64,000 nucleotides of DNA from Dactylellina haptotyla. Its lineage: Eukaryota > Ascomycota > Orbiliomycetes > Orbiliales > Orbiliaceae. Both the position numbers and the translations under genes were made by a program. The DNA lies in contig CM062379.1 in assembly GCA_031310005.1 (NCBI GenBank), forward strand, positions 2,914,001 to 2,978,000. The letters are read 5' to 3'. Positions 1-12,172 of the stretch are shown piece after piece (the stretch's first letter is position 1; each line of letters begins with the position of its first letter). Below the pieces are notes generated by a model. It worked only from the letters and a program-made list of their open reading frames with translations. It had not been told where the DNA came from and did no database searches.

Positions 1-1644
1 AAGGAAGGCGTATAGACGAGCAGACCTCGATACGGTGATAGTGTCTGCAGGAGTGTTTTCAAACCGTCACATGTACCGTGCATAGTAGCTGAATTAATAT
101 ATGTAAGATTCATATAATTTAAATTTGAGCTGAGATGTATTCCTTCCAGAGTGTTCAGGCGAGAGAGTTGGTGTTTTGAGCACAGACAGCAACAAATGAA
201 TGAAAATTAAAACCCCTTCCAGAAGACTCAGGGATTCCTGATCTCAAGCAGAATCAGGAACTGCGGGGACAGTAAAACATCAGCCATATAGAACAAGAGC
301 TAGGAAGGTTTGTATTCGATTTCGGGCCACGTACCGCTTGGACAATTGATCGGGTTGCTGCGTACAGAGTATTTTTCTTTTCGTAAAATAACTCAAGGGT
401 GTTGTGATATAGGAGCGGGCGCATCAAGCTTTCGAAGATTTTCTTGTCAGCCTAAGGCGATGAGGTGTCTCGTATGAGGTGTGGAGTGCACGACTGGTGG
501 TGGTGTCAAGCATACATACCGAAGCCTCGCAGGTCGCAGCAAACACGGTAGAACATGCCGCCTCAGATATTGCAAATTAAATGCACAAGATGGAAATGAC
601 CATGCAGGAGGCGGTGAAACGGAACCAAAAATCGGACGAAACCGTAGGCACCTATGCCTCCGTGGCTTGTGAGGCCGTCGACGGCCGTCCTTCAAATACG
701 TCTCCATCCATCTGGCGGTACAAGTACTGTGGGTGGGCCTCTGTCTGGTTGCGGTACCAAGGTTCGCATTCTTTTTTGTGGAGGGGTGCAGAGTTCTGTC
801 GGCTAAATGGAGTGTTGCCCCCTGCACGCTTTTGGCGGTTCTCATTGGCGGAAAAACAGCACCAGATGCACCGTCACCCAGCGGATTTACCCCGGACTTG
901 CCCAATGTTGCCCCAAAGCTATCGATAGTCCGACCAAAAGCCTGTCGCCAGCTGGGGGGCCAATAGCCGGCCCGCCATGGCCCCAAAACTCTGGTCGCGA
1001 GAGGAGGAGTGCTTGTTTGCTGTCGTCCTAGCTTCGACGTGACCGATTTTCTATCGCTGATGGTTGTCGTCTTCACCGCTTGTTGTTCGAGTTCGTGGTA
1101 ATAATAGCAATCGGTGCGTATCGCTTCCTTCAACCACCTAATACTATCGCTATCCTCCCAGTCCTAATCCGCATCCCCGCATATTAGAGGTCCGGTTTTA
1201 TTCGGTTTGCGAACGGCTTTGGCGCTCGGCCCAGGCCCTGTTGGTTTTGAATTCCGGAACTCCGGCTGGCTCGTTCCTTGATCAAGGGCTCGATCTTCCA
1301 GAACACCAACTTTTTTGACCGCTTGGCTCTTTTCTTCCATATCCACGTTTCGTTTCGTCCATCGACCGCGAAAGACCCGTCGGCATGTCCAGCGACTATT
1401 CCCAGTTGTAGATGTCAGCAAACGACGGATTTAGATTATAGGCAACTCCCCTGACCGTAGTCTCCTGCGGCAATTCGTATTCCAAGGTCCGTCTTGGTGA
1501 TCGAAGGAATAATCCATACTCCGGCGTGCGCGCACCTGTACTGTCCTAAACATCAAGCTATCGAACCCTCGAAAAAAAAAAAGAAGCCCCCCGGCATTCT
1601 TCTCCCTACAAACTCGTTAAAAAAAACATCCAATATCGCCTACT
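1..1644. other. Upstream region, no convincing gene
   Basis: This is the 5' flank of the quinate-pathway fusion gene. A 228-codon minus-strand open frame (447-1133) and several short plus-strand frames overlap one another here. None shows a recognisable domain, signal peptide or splice-supported extension, so I treat them as chance. A run of A residues lies just upstream of the gene start (about 1570-1580), in what is probably the 5' UTR. Confidence 0.5.
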
Positions 1645-4600
1645 ATGGCGTCGGCAAATACGCCTAGCATGGCGAGTATCACCGCAAACCTGCCGCATGA
1701 GAATAGTATCGCAACTTTCTGCCTGTCTGGCCCGCTGGTCGACAAGCTGAAAGCTATCGCAGATGCTGGCTTCCGAAGCGTCGACATATTCGAAGATGAC
1801 CTGCTACAGTACCCCGGGCCCCCCAGCGAGATTGGCGCGCTCTGCAAAGAATTGGGTTTGAAGGTGACTATGTATCAAACATTTCGAGATTTTGAGGGTA
1901 CTGCTGCTCCTGAGGCATTTGAGAAGAACATGCAAAGGTACGTTAATAATATATACCACACCCTACGTATGAATTTTCCGTCTTTTGTGTTACCTATTAA
2001 CTCCGGCGTTTAGACTCCAACAAAAATTCAACTTTATGAGCCAAGTAGGCGCTGAGCTTCTTCTCATCTGCTCCTCTTGTTCTCCTACTTCTGTGAGTAC
2101 ATTTCATCTACGTCGTCTAGGACGCCCTTTTGATTTTGTGCATCATGCAATTGGTTCAAAAGTTAGCTGACTTTAGGGGGACGTAGATTGGTGACCGTAC
2201 CAGAATTGTTCATGACTTGAGACTTGCTGCTGAGCAAGCAAAATTGCAAAATAAACGGATCGGATACGAAGCTTTATCTTGGGCGGAACACATTAATACG
2301 TGGCAGAAATCTTGGGAAATTATTCAGGAAGTTAATCATGTTAGTGTTTTTTCCCTTGCCAATTCACCGTCTATCGGGGTGCCCTGCTAGTGGACGGAAG
2401 ACCCACTACGATAATTCCCTCTGCAGATATGACGATGCCACTACTATCTTTGTCAATTTGTTTTACCCCTCCGACGGAATATTAGTAAAAGTTTCTGCGG
2501 CCCGTCTATCTAACCTGTTGTGCAGCCTAATCTAGGTTTGATTCTTGACACTTTCCACATTTTCTCCTCTGGAGGCGACTACTCCGGTCTGTCATCTGTC
2601 CCTGGTGACAAAATTTTTATGGTTCAGGTAGCAGATGCTCCAGTTCTTAACATTAGCGTTCTTGATTATTCTAGACATTGCCGCACATTCCCCGGTCAAG
2701 GCTCCTTCCCAATAGTTCCTTTCATTAGGGCTGTTGCTGAGACAGGATATCGAGGTCCGCTTTCTCTCGAAATCTTGAACGACGATTTCCGTGCAGCTTC
2801 TGCCAAAGTAGTTGCTGCAGATTGTATGAGGAGTATGACATTGATGCAGGCCGACATCTTTGGAGAGCATCTGCTTCCCCCGTTACCAAGACTCTTTGGA
2901 GTTGAGTTCATAGAGTTTGCTATCACGGAGAGTCATCTTGGGGAGCTCGAAGAGTATTTGCAAGATTTGGGTTTCCAGAAATTCGCGCGTCATCGTTCGA
3001 AGAATGTCGTGCTCTACCGCAGCGGCGGGGTTTCCATTGTTCTAAATTACGAGCCTGAATCGCATGCTTCATCTTTCACACTCCTCCATGGAGATTCTGT
3101 TTGTGCCATCGCTCTTCATGTTGATAATGTTATGAGGACGCTACACAGAGCCGAATCCTTGGGCCTTAGCATCGTGCAACCGCTGAGGCTTGGTCCTGGA
3201 GAGGCGTCAATACCTGCGGTCCGTACTCCGGATGACACACTTTTCTATCTAGTGGAAAACGACAGTTTCTGGGCTCAAGACTTTTTGCCATGTCCGCCAA
3301 GTGGCAATGGCGCCGCCACCCATTTTGCCGGTTACGTGCCTACGTTCGCTGGCGTCGACCACATCTCTCAGTTCCTCGACAGACTCTCCATCGATCAAAT
3401 GGTTCTGTTCCTTCGGTCTACCTTCGGCCTGAACAATCAAGAAATCTTTCAACCAGAGGATCCGTTTGGTGCGCCTGCTACTAGAGCACTCGTCTCAAGC
3501 TCTGGCTCTACCCGTTTCCTTCTCCGAGCTTTGGACGAGAAGAATTTCAATGTCAGCAAGCTAGCCAGAGGCTCTCCGGGATGTGTCGTCAACCACATTG
3601 CCTTCTCTACGAACGATATATTCGAGACTGTTGATAGGATTCGGCGGACAGGTCACACAAGTCATTTTCTCCGTGTCCCCTCTCATTATTACGACGAACT
3701 CCATCAAAGATACGACCTCTCTCGCGATTTCATCAAGAAATTGCGCCTACATAACGTCCTATATGACCGCGACGAGAAGGGAGAATATCTCCATCTTTCC
3801 ACTGACCAGTTCCACGATCGCTTCTTTTTCGAAATTGTCCAGAGGATCAATGGTTACGACCATTTCGGAGCCGTAAACTCCAGTTTGCGGATGGTTGTTC
3901 AATCTGAGAGACGGATGTTGAATCAAACCATCCGTTCTCGAGTTAACTCTCCAGCTCCATCAAGATCGGCATCCCATGAAGGAGCGCTCTTGGTCCGGTT
4001 CCGCGTTATTCTTGTACTTTTCAATACGGGCTGTGAAGAGATCATCGACGTTGTAGCCGATGTCCTGGGCAAGCCTAAAATCATCGTGACATCTTCCCTT
4101 GAGCTTAGCCAGATCGATGGCCATCCGGTTGTTGGTGTTCCAGCCGATCTCGCGAATGGTCCCCTCCGCAATGAGATTCAACACAGAGACCGCAGCCAGG
4201 TCCTGCTTATCAACACCTATGCTGTGGATGCGAAGGATGATGGTAATCTGCAAATGTCTGAAGAAGCGGATTTTGAATACCTGTACCCCTCTCGACGTAT
4301 CTCGCGGCGCGATTTGACGAGGTTCTTATCCTTTGTTCTTGGCCAGTCGAACAAGCACGCTGAGATCGGCAAAAAATCACGGAGTGTTTGTCTCGCACTT
4401 ACATTCTCTGACGTTCGGATTGCTCTTGCCAATCTGGACATTCTCACTGTTGGTGCCGATGGTATCGAATTTAGAGCCGACTTGTTGAAGGAGCCCGTCG
4501 GTGGTGGCAAATACTCTGACATACCGAGTGTAAAATACGTTGGCGAGCAGCTCATGGCATTGAGACAAGCGACTGAGTTGCCTATCGTCTTTACATCACG

Positions 4601-5998
4601 ATCGTCTCGAGAAGGTGGAAGGTAAGATCCCAATCGAGAATTGCTGGTTTCTTTGTGATTATATGCTAATTTTTCTATCTTTATAGTCTTCCCCTCGATT
4701 CCGATTACGCAGGGTTCCATTTTTATAAGAAGGCTATCCAATGGGGCTGCGAATACATTGATGTTGAAGTTCGTAATGATGAAGAGATTCGCTCGGATCT
4801 AGCCAATCGTAAGGGTAATACCAAGATGATCGTCTCCTATCACGATCACAGTGGTCGCTTCAAATGGACTGGCAGTGAGATTCACAGGCGTTACCACGAA
4901 GCTAGACGGCATGCGGATATTGTCAAGTTCGTTGGCTTTGCCAATAGCTTGTCTGACAATTACGACCTCGAGCATTTCCGCTCCAGTGTCACCGCCTCCT
5001 ATAACCATCCTTTGATCACTCTCAACGCCGGCCAGGTTGGCCAGCTTTCTCGTCTCTTCAATACCTTCTTAACTACTGCCACCCACCCTCTTCTTCCAAT
5101 CGCTGGCGCTCCCGGCCAATTGAGTGCTGCTGAAATCAACGGCGCCTTACATATAATTGGTCAACTCCCCAAAAGACACATTTACAGCATTGGCACCCCT
5201 CGCGCTGTTCCGATGACCCAATTCTTCGAAAAATGTTTCAAGGAACTGGGTCTTCCACACAATTATTCATGCTTAGAGAGAATATCGGAACATTCTATCT
5301 ACTCGTTTAGCCAGCAGCCCTACTTTGGTGGTGCAATCCTTGACCCTCCCCTGCTCTCCAAGCCTAGCTATATCCACGAGTACACCAGTGCTGCCCGCGG
5401 AACTGGCATAATAGATACAATATTCGTCCAACGCGAAGGCAACCAGCAGACTCTCGTCGGAGACAATGCGTCAGCCAAGGGAATCAAACTCGCCCTCACT
5501 AGAGAGTTTGCACCTGCGGCGTTCGACGAAAAGCCAGTTCTCATTGTCTCCAATAGCTTTGAAGAAGCCGCCGCCGCTGTATACGCGCTCAGAGAACTTG
5601 GCTGTGGAACTCTCTACACTGTCGGATTCAAGATCCCGCCGACAAATGAAGCCGCGACGAATGCGGAGTACTGCAATTCTCAGCAGATGGTGGAAAGGTT
5701 GCCGCACCCATTCGTCATGGTATCAGCAGTCTCAGCGGAGCACGCATACGTAATTCATCCCTTGCTTCGCATTATTAACAGCCATAGCCAGCCCATCCAA
5801 GGTGGCAAGATATTCTTGGATTTGAGCAACGGCCCGAAGCGCGGAGATCCACTGGGTGTTGCTGCTGCCACTGGATGGACAACTTTCGGCATCGCCGATG
5901 TCGCGGCTTGGACTACTGTCAGACAGTTGCAGAACCTAGTTGGACAGAGTGTTCCTTACGATTTTGTGAGAATGGCGAGCGGGCGTGGGCTGTTTTAA
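1645..5998 (+). CDS. 3-dehydroshikimate dehydratase / 3-dehydroquinase / SDH-like fusion protein
   Basis: Exons 1645-1937, 2014-2092, 2187-2339, 2526-4621 and 4687-5998 join in frame to 1310 residues. Residues 1-290 form a sugar-isomerase-type TIM barrel of the QuiC/qa-4 family, which dehydrates 3-dehydroshikimate to protocatechuate. The metal-site residues appear present: Glu in YEALSW, Asp and His in LDTFH, Gln in QVADAP, Glu in SLEI. Residues 300-620 are HPPD-like (VOC), with His of GVDHIS, His of VNHIAF and Glu of FFEIVQ, as in bacterial QuiC. Residues 620-790 hold a linker ending in RRISRRDLTRF, like the shikimate-kinase/dehydroquinase junction of AROM and QutR. Residues 795-1010 are type I dehydroquinase with catalytic His (SYHDHSG, about 926) and Schiff-base Lys (ADIVKF, about 954). 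The remainder resembles shikimate dehydrogenase but lacks its key residues. The first ATG is used; an internal Met lies eight codons later. The domain calls are firm, the exact splice sites less so, and the combined activity is inferred. Confidence 0.85.
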
Positions 5999-6756
5999 AG
6001 ATTGTTGGTGGCGCAAGATTTCAATGTGGATGGTATACTTTTCAAAGTTGGATATCATAGTATATACGTTGTACGATATCACTTGCTTTTGTGCTGTTTT
6101 CTCTTCCTTTTCTGACCCTCATTTACGGATGCCATTTGAGTATTTTTTCGTCAAGAGTCACTCTGTGGTTTGAACCTCTTTCCCCCCCAACTTTTTTCCT
6201 TTTTTCTATTTTCTATACCCCCCTTTTTCTTCATATTTATCTATAGTATTCTGTACAAAAACTTCCTTTCTCTCACGACCACTGGTTCGAACATGTGTAT
6301 TCTTGTTGAGTCTCTGTACGTTAGCGTTGTTGGTTTTGGTGATCTTTTTCTACTTGGAGAGGATAACAGACTGATGAATTCCAACAAAAATCGAAGTTTT
6401 AGATCAGAAGAATCGATGACTATGTGAAATCTAGTAGTAGGAGTGAAAAATAATTATTGTGAGACGGTATAATAAGAAATCTTCTATAACAGGAATACTC
6501 TTAGTTGGTCTATCTAGCTTAAAACAGTTATATGAAAAATGATCTCTATCTACGGAACAAAAGTGGCAATATGCGTCAAGGTTTTATAGAGCATAGCTAA
6601 ACTCCAAGACAATGCTAGATAACTTTACTTTTGAAAAGGGAAATTTCGAAAGAAATATAGAAAGCTGTAGTGCAGTGTAGTCGAATGTGAATAAAACACA
6701 CAATCAAACGAAAAAGTTGCAAATGCAAGTCTAGCTAAAAAGCTATAACGAAGATT
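5999..6756. other. Convergent 3' region
   Basis: This AT-rich spacer lies between two genes transcribed towards each other. It has T-rich stretches after the fusion gene and no open frame with recognisable content, so it is most likely two 3' UTRs and terminators. Confidence 0.5.
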
Positions 6757-9700
6757 TTACCTCCAAAGACCGAGAACCTTGTTAGCGATCTCAAACCACT
6801 CCATGTCTTCAGTTGAAATACCACCTTCAATGTTCTTCCAGCGCTGGGAAGTCAAAGCCCGGATACGCTGGCGAAGAATCCGAATAGCAATCATACCTTT
6901 CCAGCTATCAAAGACGAAACGGATTCGGTTGCCATCAATAATCATCGCGCCCGCATAAAGCTATAGAAACCACCCTGGTTAGAAAACCGATAAGATGTCA
7001 TCAGGGAATTACCAATATCCATACCTTAAATTCAGCATCACCGCACAACAACGCTAGTGCAATGTCGTTGACGCGGCTAGTTTCATAAGCGTCGTAATAT
7101 TTACTACTCGATTGGAAGATATTATAATACGATAACCAGGAAACACTATTGTTCTTCCGGTTCACTGAAGTCAGAGCCACGTTGAGACTTTGATTATTGG
7201 CGATGTTTCTCCATCCTTTGCCGTCTCTAGCTATAATTTTGGGGTAGAAACCTGCAGCAATGACGGAACAAACCACATCATTGTTCTTGCTATTGAAGTC
7301 GTAACGATCCGGGACGGTGAAGAACTGTTGTTTTCCACGACGGAGATATCTGGCCCGGTTGAGGCGAACACGTTCGTCAGGCTCTAAACGCATAACTCCA
7401 CTGTCGGTCAGGGCAACGAAGAGCTGGGTTTTCAATTCTTCAATCGCGGCGAGATTTCTAGAACTGAGGTAATTCTTGTTGCAGAATTCGTACTCGTTGA
7501 GGCCTTTCGTCTCAACGGCGCGTCGCCAACCACAGTAAGCATAGTAAGTGGTGAGAAGGTCAGATTCCCCTGTATTTACAATTAACATCATGTTCTATTT
7601 CTTAATAGATTGGAATGAATTACCTGTCTTCCATGTTAACCTAGCAATTTCTGCCTGTTCGCGCTTCCCAAATGGCTGAACCCAAGGCGACTTTGAGGAC
7701 AGAATCGCCGCAATAGTCACGCAGACATCAACACATCCGTAGAGAGTACTCAGTAACAGTAATTTACCAAGGTAAACATCAAGAGGCAGCTGAGCGAGGT
7801 GTCGTCCCAGTGGTGTCAATTCTTCGTTTGGAGTTAAAGCTTTAACTTCTAGTAAAGAATCGATTGCCCGAGCCACATTCTTCGGCGTAGGCGGATCAAG
7901 GGCTAAGGAAAGGGTCTCTTCGATTCCACCCAGATTACAGATCTTGATCCGCAAAACGAGATCCTGAAGTGACAATCGGAGCATTTCTGGAACCTGTTGC
8001 TCTGCGAACTATTTTCAAGAGGGTGATTAGCGGTCACGAATCATAGTCTGAACGAGGTCTCGAGCACAATCTTACATAGCTATTAAATCTCTCTTGGGTC
8101 ACTAGGTGGAAACATAGTCCCTCTTGAACTCTGCCAGCTCTTCCTCGCCGTTGCTTCGCATTCGCTTTAGAGATAAAGGTTTCTATAAGTCTCGACAGTT
8201 GTTTCTTTTCGTCGAATCGCATCTCTTTGGATTTGCAGGTATCAACGACACAGGTGATGTCCGGAATTGTGATACCCGTTTCGGCGATGTTGGTCGCTAG
8301 AACAACTTTTCGGAATCCTTCTGCGGGAAGCAAGAAAGCTTGTTCTTGTTCTTCTGTAGCGATAGTTGAGTGCAATGCGTGCACGTCCCATCCATGTTGG
8401 AAGTAAGGATCTCCAAGTAGAGCGCTGTGCAGTTTTCTAATTTCGTTGATACCCGGCAGGAAGACCAGAATTGCTCTACTGAATGGTACGTAGGCAGAAT
8501 TTGTTGCAACACTACTTAATAGTTGTACGATTAGATCGTAATTGATAGTCCATTCATCAAATTTGGCCATGGTTTTGCGTGTTTGGGGGCTGTAGCTTTC
8601 ATAGTTTGCGGCAGAAGCTGGGCCAGATTCTTCGACATCATCGAGGTCGTATTCATCGACCTGTCGGCGATTTCGACGGGCAGCATCGTCCGAGAGGGCG
8701 AAACGTGTCAGTTCGACCGCATCTTCTAAGTAAAAGGTTTGAACTGGAAAAGTCCGGCCTGGTATCTGGAAAATTGGAGCGCCATCCAGGTATTGGGAAA
8801 ATTTGTTGGCATCAACAGTAGCAGACATCAAGATGACCTTCAAATCCTGCCGAACTGCCAGTAGCTTCTTTAAGACGAGAAGTAAGAAATCACTTTCAAT
8901 AGAGCGTTCGTGTACTTCGTCTAGGATCAGATGGGTAATTTCTCGAAGATTATTCCCTCGTTCCAGCATGCGCATGACGATACCGGTGGTAGCGTAGATA
9001 AGTCGCGTCTTTGACGTAAATTTACCCTCGAGGCGGATTGAATAGCCGACCAGCGAGCGGTGGCCACCTAGGTCATTCGCATTTTCTCCAAGTTCCTCGC
9101 ATACTCTTTTAGCTAGAGATATAGCAGAAATTCTTCGAGGTTCCGTAACGAAAATTCGGCATGATTGTCCGGCAGCTAGACACTCTTGCAAGATATATGC
9201 AGGCAATTGTGTACTCTTACCGCAACCTGTTTCACCGCACACGATTGTTACTTGATTTTCACTTATTGCCTGTAGTAACTGATCCCGGTACTCCCATATT
9301 GGAAGTCCCATTCTCCCCTGTAGCATATAGTGATACATAGGATTTGAGACTTTAGCCTCGTAGATACCTCGAAGTTGATGCGTCGCCATAAACTCCAGGG
9401 GCTCGTAGAAAATCTTCTTGCTGTCTCCCGTATCTCCTGTAAGATCTTCTTTTGTCTTTTCGTCTGCAGGCAGCGCTGTTTGCATAATATCTTCGGTTGT
9501 GTTTCGTATCCATTTTAAAACTCGTTTTTCGTGAGTATCGCTCTCCACCTTCGCTTCCTCCAGTAGCTCCTGCCAGAAGCCCCTCCAGACACTATTCAGT
9601 CGTAAATATATCTTTTCGTCGGGAAACAATCGATAGAGAACAACGGTAGCTAAATAGAATTCCGATTGGATTTTGCTCGGACAAGAAATATTCAACATCC

Positions 9701-11393
9701 TGAATCGTGTGGTGATAGAAGTACCATCATGAGACTTGAGGGTGTGGACAGAGTATGGAACATTTTCTCGCATATTCCCCTCCTCGTCGATTTCATCGAT
9801 TTCTTGTGGAAAGACCGACGGCAAGGCACCTCGTAGCGACCAGGTTACATAAGCCTCCGACGCAAAGTTTGTGCTGTTGCTGATGTCCCTGAATTTAACC
9901 TTCGCACCAGCGTAGCGGCCAGTGACGGCTTCGTCCAGTACTTTCTTTGAAGATGGCGAAGCCTCAGCGGCTTTTCCAAAGTCACGAACCAAGGAAATCG
10001 TATTAGAATGAACTGGAGCCGGTTTCTCCTCGTTGTCTTCGTTGAAAATGGTGCCGAATGCGCCTGCATCTAGACTAGAAGCACTGGCTCTGCTAGAGGC
10101 GCGGCTTCGGTTTCGACTGACCCGCATGCTACCGAACGCATTGGTGATTCCTTCATCACCAGAGTCACCGCTAACACTACCCGGACGGCTTCTAGATCCA
10201 GATCTACTGTTATTTCCGCTTTGCTTATTCGCACCGGACTTCCTATTTGAACGAGCAAGGGCAATTCCTCTCTGTTTTGCTTCTTCCACCTCTTTCTCCC
10301 AGAGGTCCGCCGCCTGCACAGAGTCGAACAGTGGATCCGTCTTGAGTCTCTCGACTTTAGATCGTAAAGTAGAGAGCTGTTCAGACCGTTCTTTCGTTAA
10401 GGCAACGGTTTGTGCTATCGAAACTCCAGCGCTAACTTTCTTTTTGGATTTTCTGGACGGTTCAGCCGTCCATACCCCGGTAATTTTGCTAATTTTTCTC
10501 ATGTATTTGATATACTGAGATACTAGAATAGTCGGATCCATATTTTCATCTTCCTCACTTTCCGACGATATATCGTCATCCGGAGTGTCAGGAGGCTGGG
10601 TCCTTGTCCCAGGGAGGGCTGTACCAGAATCCACACTATCCTCTGCCGGAAGTCTTTCTAAAAGCTCAGCAAGATTCTCCTTTGTAGGTGGTTCACCCAT
10701 TCCAACCTGAGATATTAGTTGGCCATTTCGAGGAATCCTAGGGCTAGTGTTGGTAAAGCTTGGGAGATCGGTTTCTGGATATGAAAGGATAAGGTACTCC
10801 ATGGCGTCCTCTGCAGAGGATATCCCAAGAGCAATTACCTCCTTTACATGTGACTCTTTAAATCCCAGGTCCAGCAATGTATGATATAGCTTCCAGATAT
10901 CCAGAGAATAAGTCGTTTCATCTGTAGCCACCGCCGCATATGTTCCCCTGCCACTGTTTAAGATGTTTTCAACGTCCTTTTCGTCCAGCCATTCTCCAAC
11001 ATTGAATGATATGCACCCCGTGTTGTTGGTAGCTCTAAGGGTTCTTCTTTCACTTTCATATTTTGTTACTACTCTCTTTGCTTCTCGGGATATCTTGTCT
11101 CCATTTTTATCCAAAAATTCCTGAAGGTCGTTGTCTTCCAGTTGAGCCGCGTACTCCTCTGGAGTAAGTGTTCTATCAGCATTTGTTCCTGCACTCTTGG
11201 CCGCGGCCGCGGCTTGATTCGCGAGTTCCTGTTCTACGGCCGCCGCAGCAGCCTTCTTTTCCTCTTCTTCAGCAGCTAAGCGTGCCTTTTCTTCCTCTGC
11301 TTGTTGGAGTTTGGCCTTTGAGGGCAGCGAGGTCGTTGCGGGTAACCTAGCAGGATTCGCTGCTGGCTTCTTTTTCTTGCTCTTGGGAGCCAT
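6757..11393 (-). CDS. DEAH-box RNA helicase, DHX29/DHX57-like
   Basis: Exons (minus) 11393-8076, 8008-7624, 7569-7025 and 6960-6757 join in frame to 1483 residues. The family unwinds RNA with ATP; DHX29 acts on 40S ribosomes scanning structured leaders, and ucp12 is the fission-yeast relative. The N-terminus is a basic Lys-rich start followed by an Ala/Glu/Lys coiled coil (about 25-75). A UBA-like segment follows, ending in an AMEYLILSYPETDLP-type sequence typical of DHX29/DHX57. The helicase core starts near 690: Walker A GETGCGKST (about 720), motif II DEVH instead of DEAH (about 824), motif III SAT (about 856), and motif VI QRRGRAGR (about 1079). The helicase-associated and OB-fold regions follow in exons 2-4. 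Serine/arginine-rich low-complexity sequence lies between about 380 and 450. Length fits fungal members (about 1.4-1.5 thousand residues). Whether it is the DHX29 or DHX57 ortholog cannot be settled from motifs. Confidence 0.9.
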
Positions 11394-12172
11394 ATTGAAA
11401 GATTTGTCGGCTCGGCCGGTGCACGCGTTGGCCTGCTATAAGAGATGGGTTGAGGATTTGAACTAGCAGGTTTGTTGGAATGCAAGTGTTCGGACGATTA
11501 TTTGGAAGGTTTGGTAGCTGCAAATTTTTTGTATCATTCAGTTGTCAAAGGTGGTTTTGCGTGCCGTTCGGAAATGCAGCTGAGACAAAGCTTTTAAAGA
11601 CTTCCGATCTGAGAAAACGGAAGAGATAGCCCAGTAGATGCTATTGGACCTCCTTGTCATTGCTCCCTGTCAATCGTCCCGATATGAGTCTTTGGTGTTT
11701 CTGAAGCCCGCAGAAGGAACTAAATAGGTACGACAGGCAGCTGGACCCATGCCGGCTACCTGTAAGCAATTTGCCTGCATGGATGGATGCTTTGTTCGGG
11801 ATAGGTGACTCAAGCCGTGTTGCAAAATTTGGAAGAACTCAGCCATTCGCCAACACAACTTGCCTGTTGGGATTTCAAGTTGGAAAGAACGAGAGATTGA
11901 GGAATAGTCCCTTGATAGATATGGGAGATCATATTGGAAGAATTAGAAAATGGTTATCTCCTACTCTAGAGAGCCCACTCTAGCTGAATGATGGAGAAGT
12001 ACTCACTCCCTCTTAAGTTCACAAGGGAGTTTCTTTATACATATTGCATGGGGGTGGTTACTAAACGGGGTTTCAAAGAAATCAAAATTGGATTTTTATA
12101 GACTTGGTTCCGTTCAATTGATCAGTTTAAAAACTAGTCCGCCCTTCTGGTTAAGCAAAATAATAGCGATGG
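11394..12172. other. Spacer between helicase promoter and BTB gene 3' end
   Basis: It holds the helicase upstream region and the 3' flank of the downstream BTB gene, both on the minus strand. The short open frames show no recognisable content. Confidence 0.5.

Noticed and set aside
447-1133. 228-codon minus-strand open frame upstream of the fusion gene
   Set aside because: Composition is Arg/Pro/His/Thr-scrambled with no domain, and overlapping frames on the other strand are equally open.
6281-6300. GGTTCGAAC resembling a tRNA B box
   Set aside because: No matching A box or cloverleaf around it.
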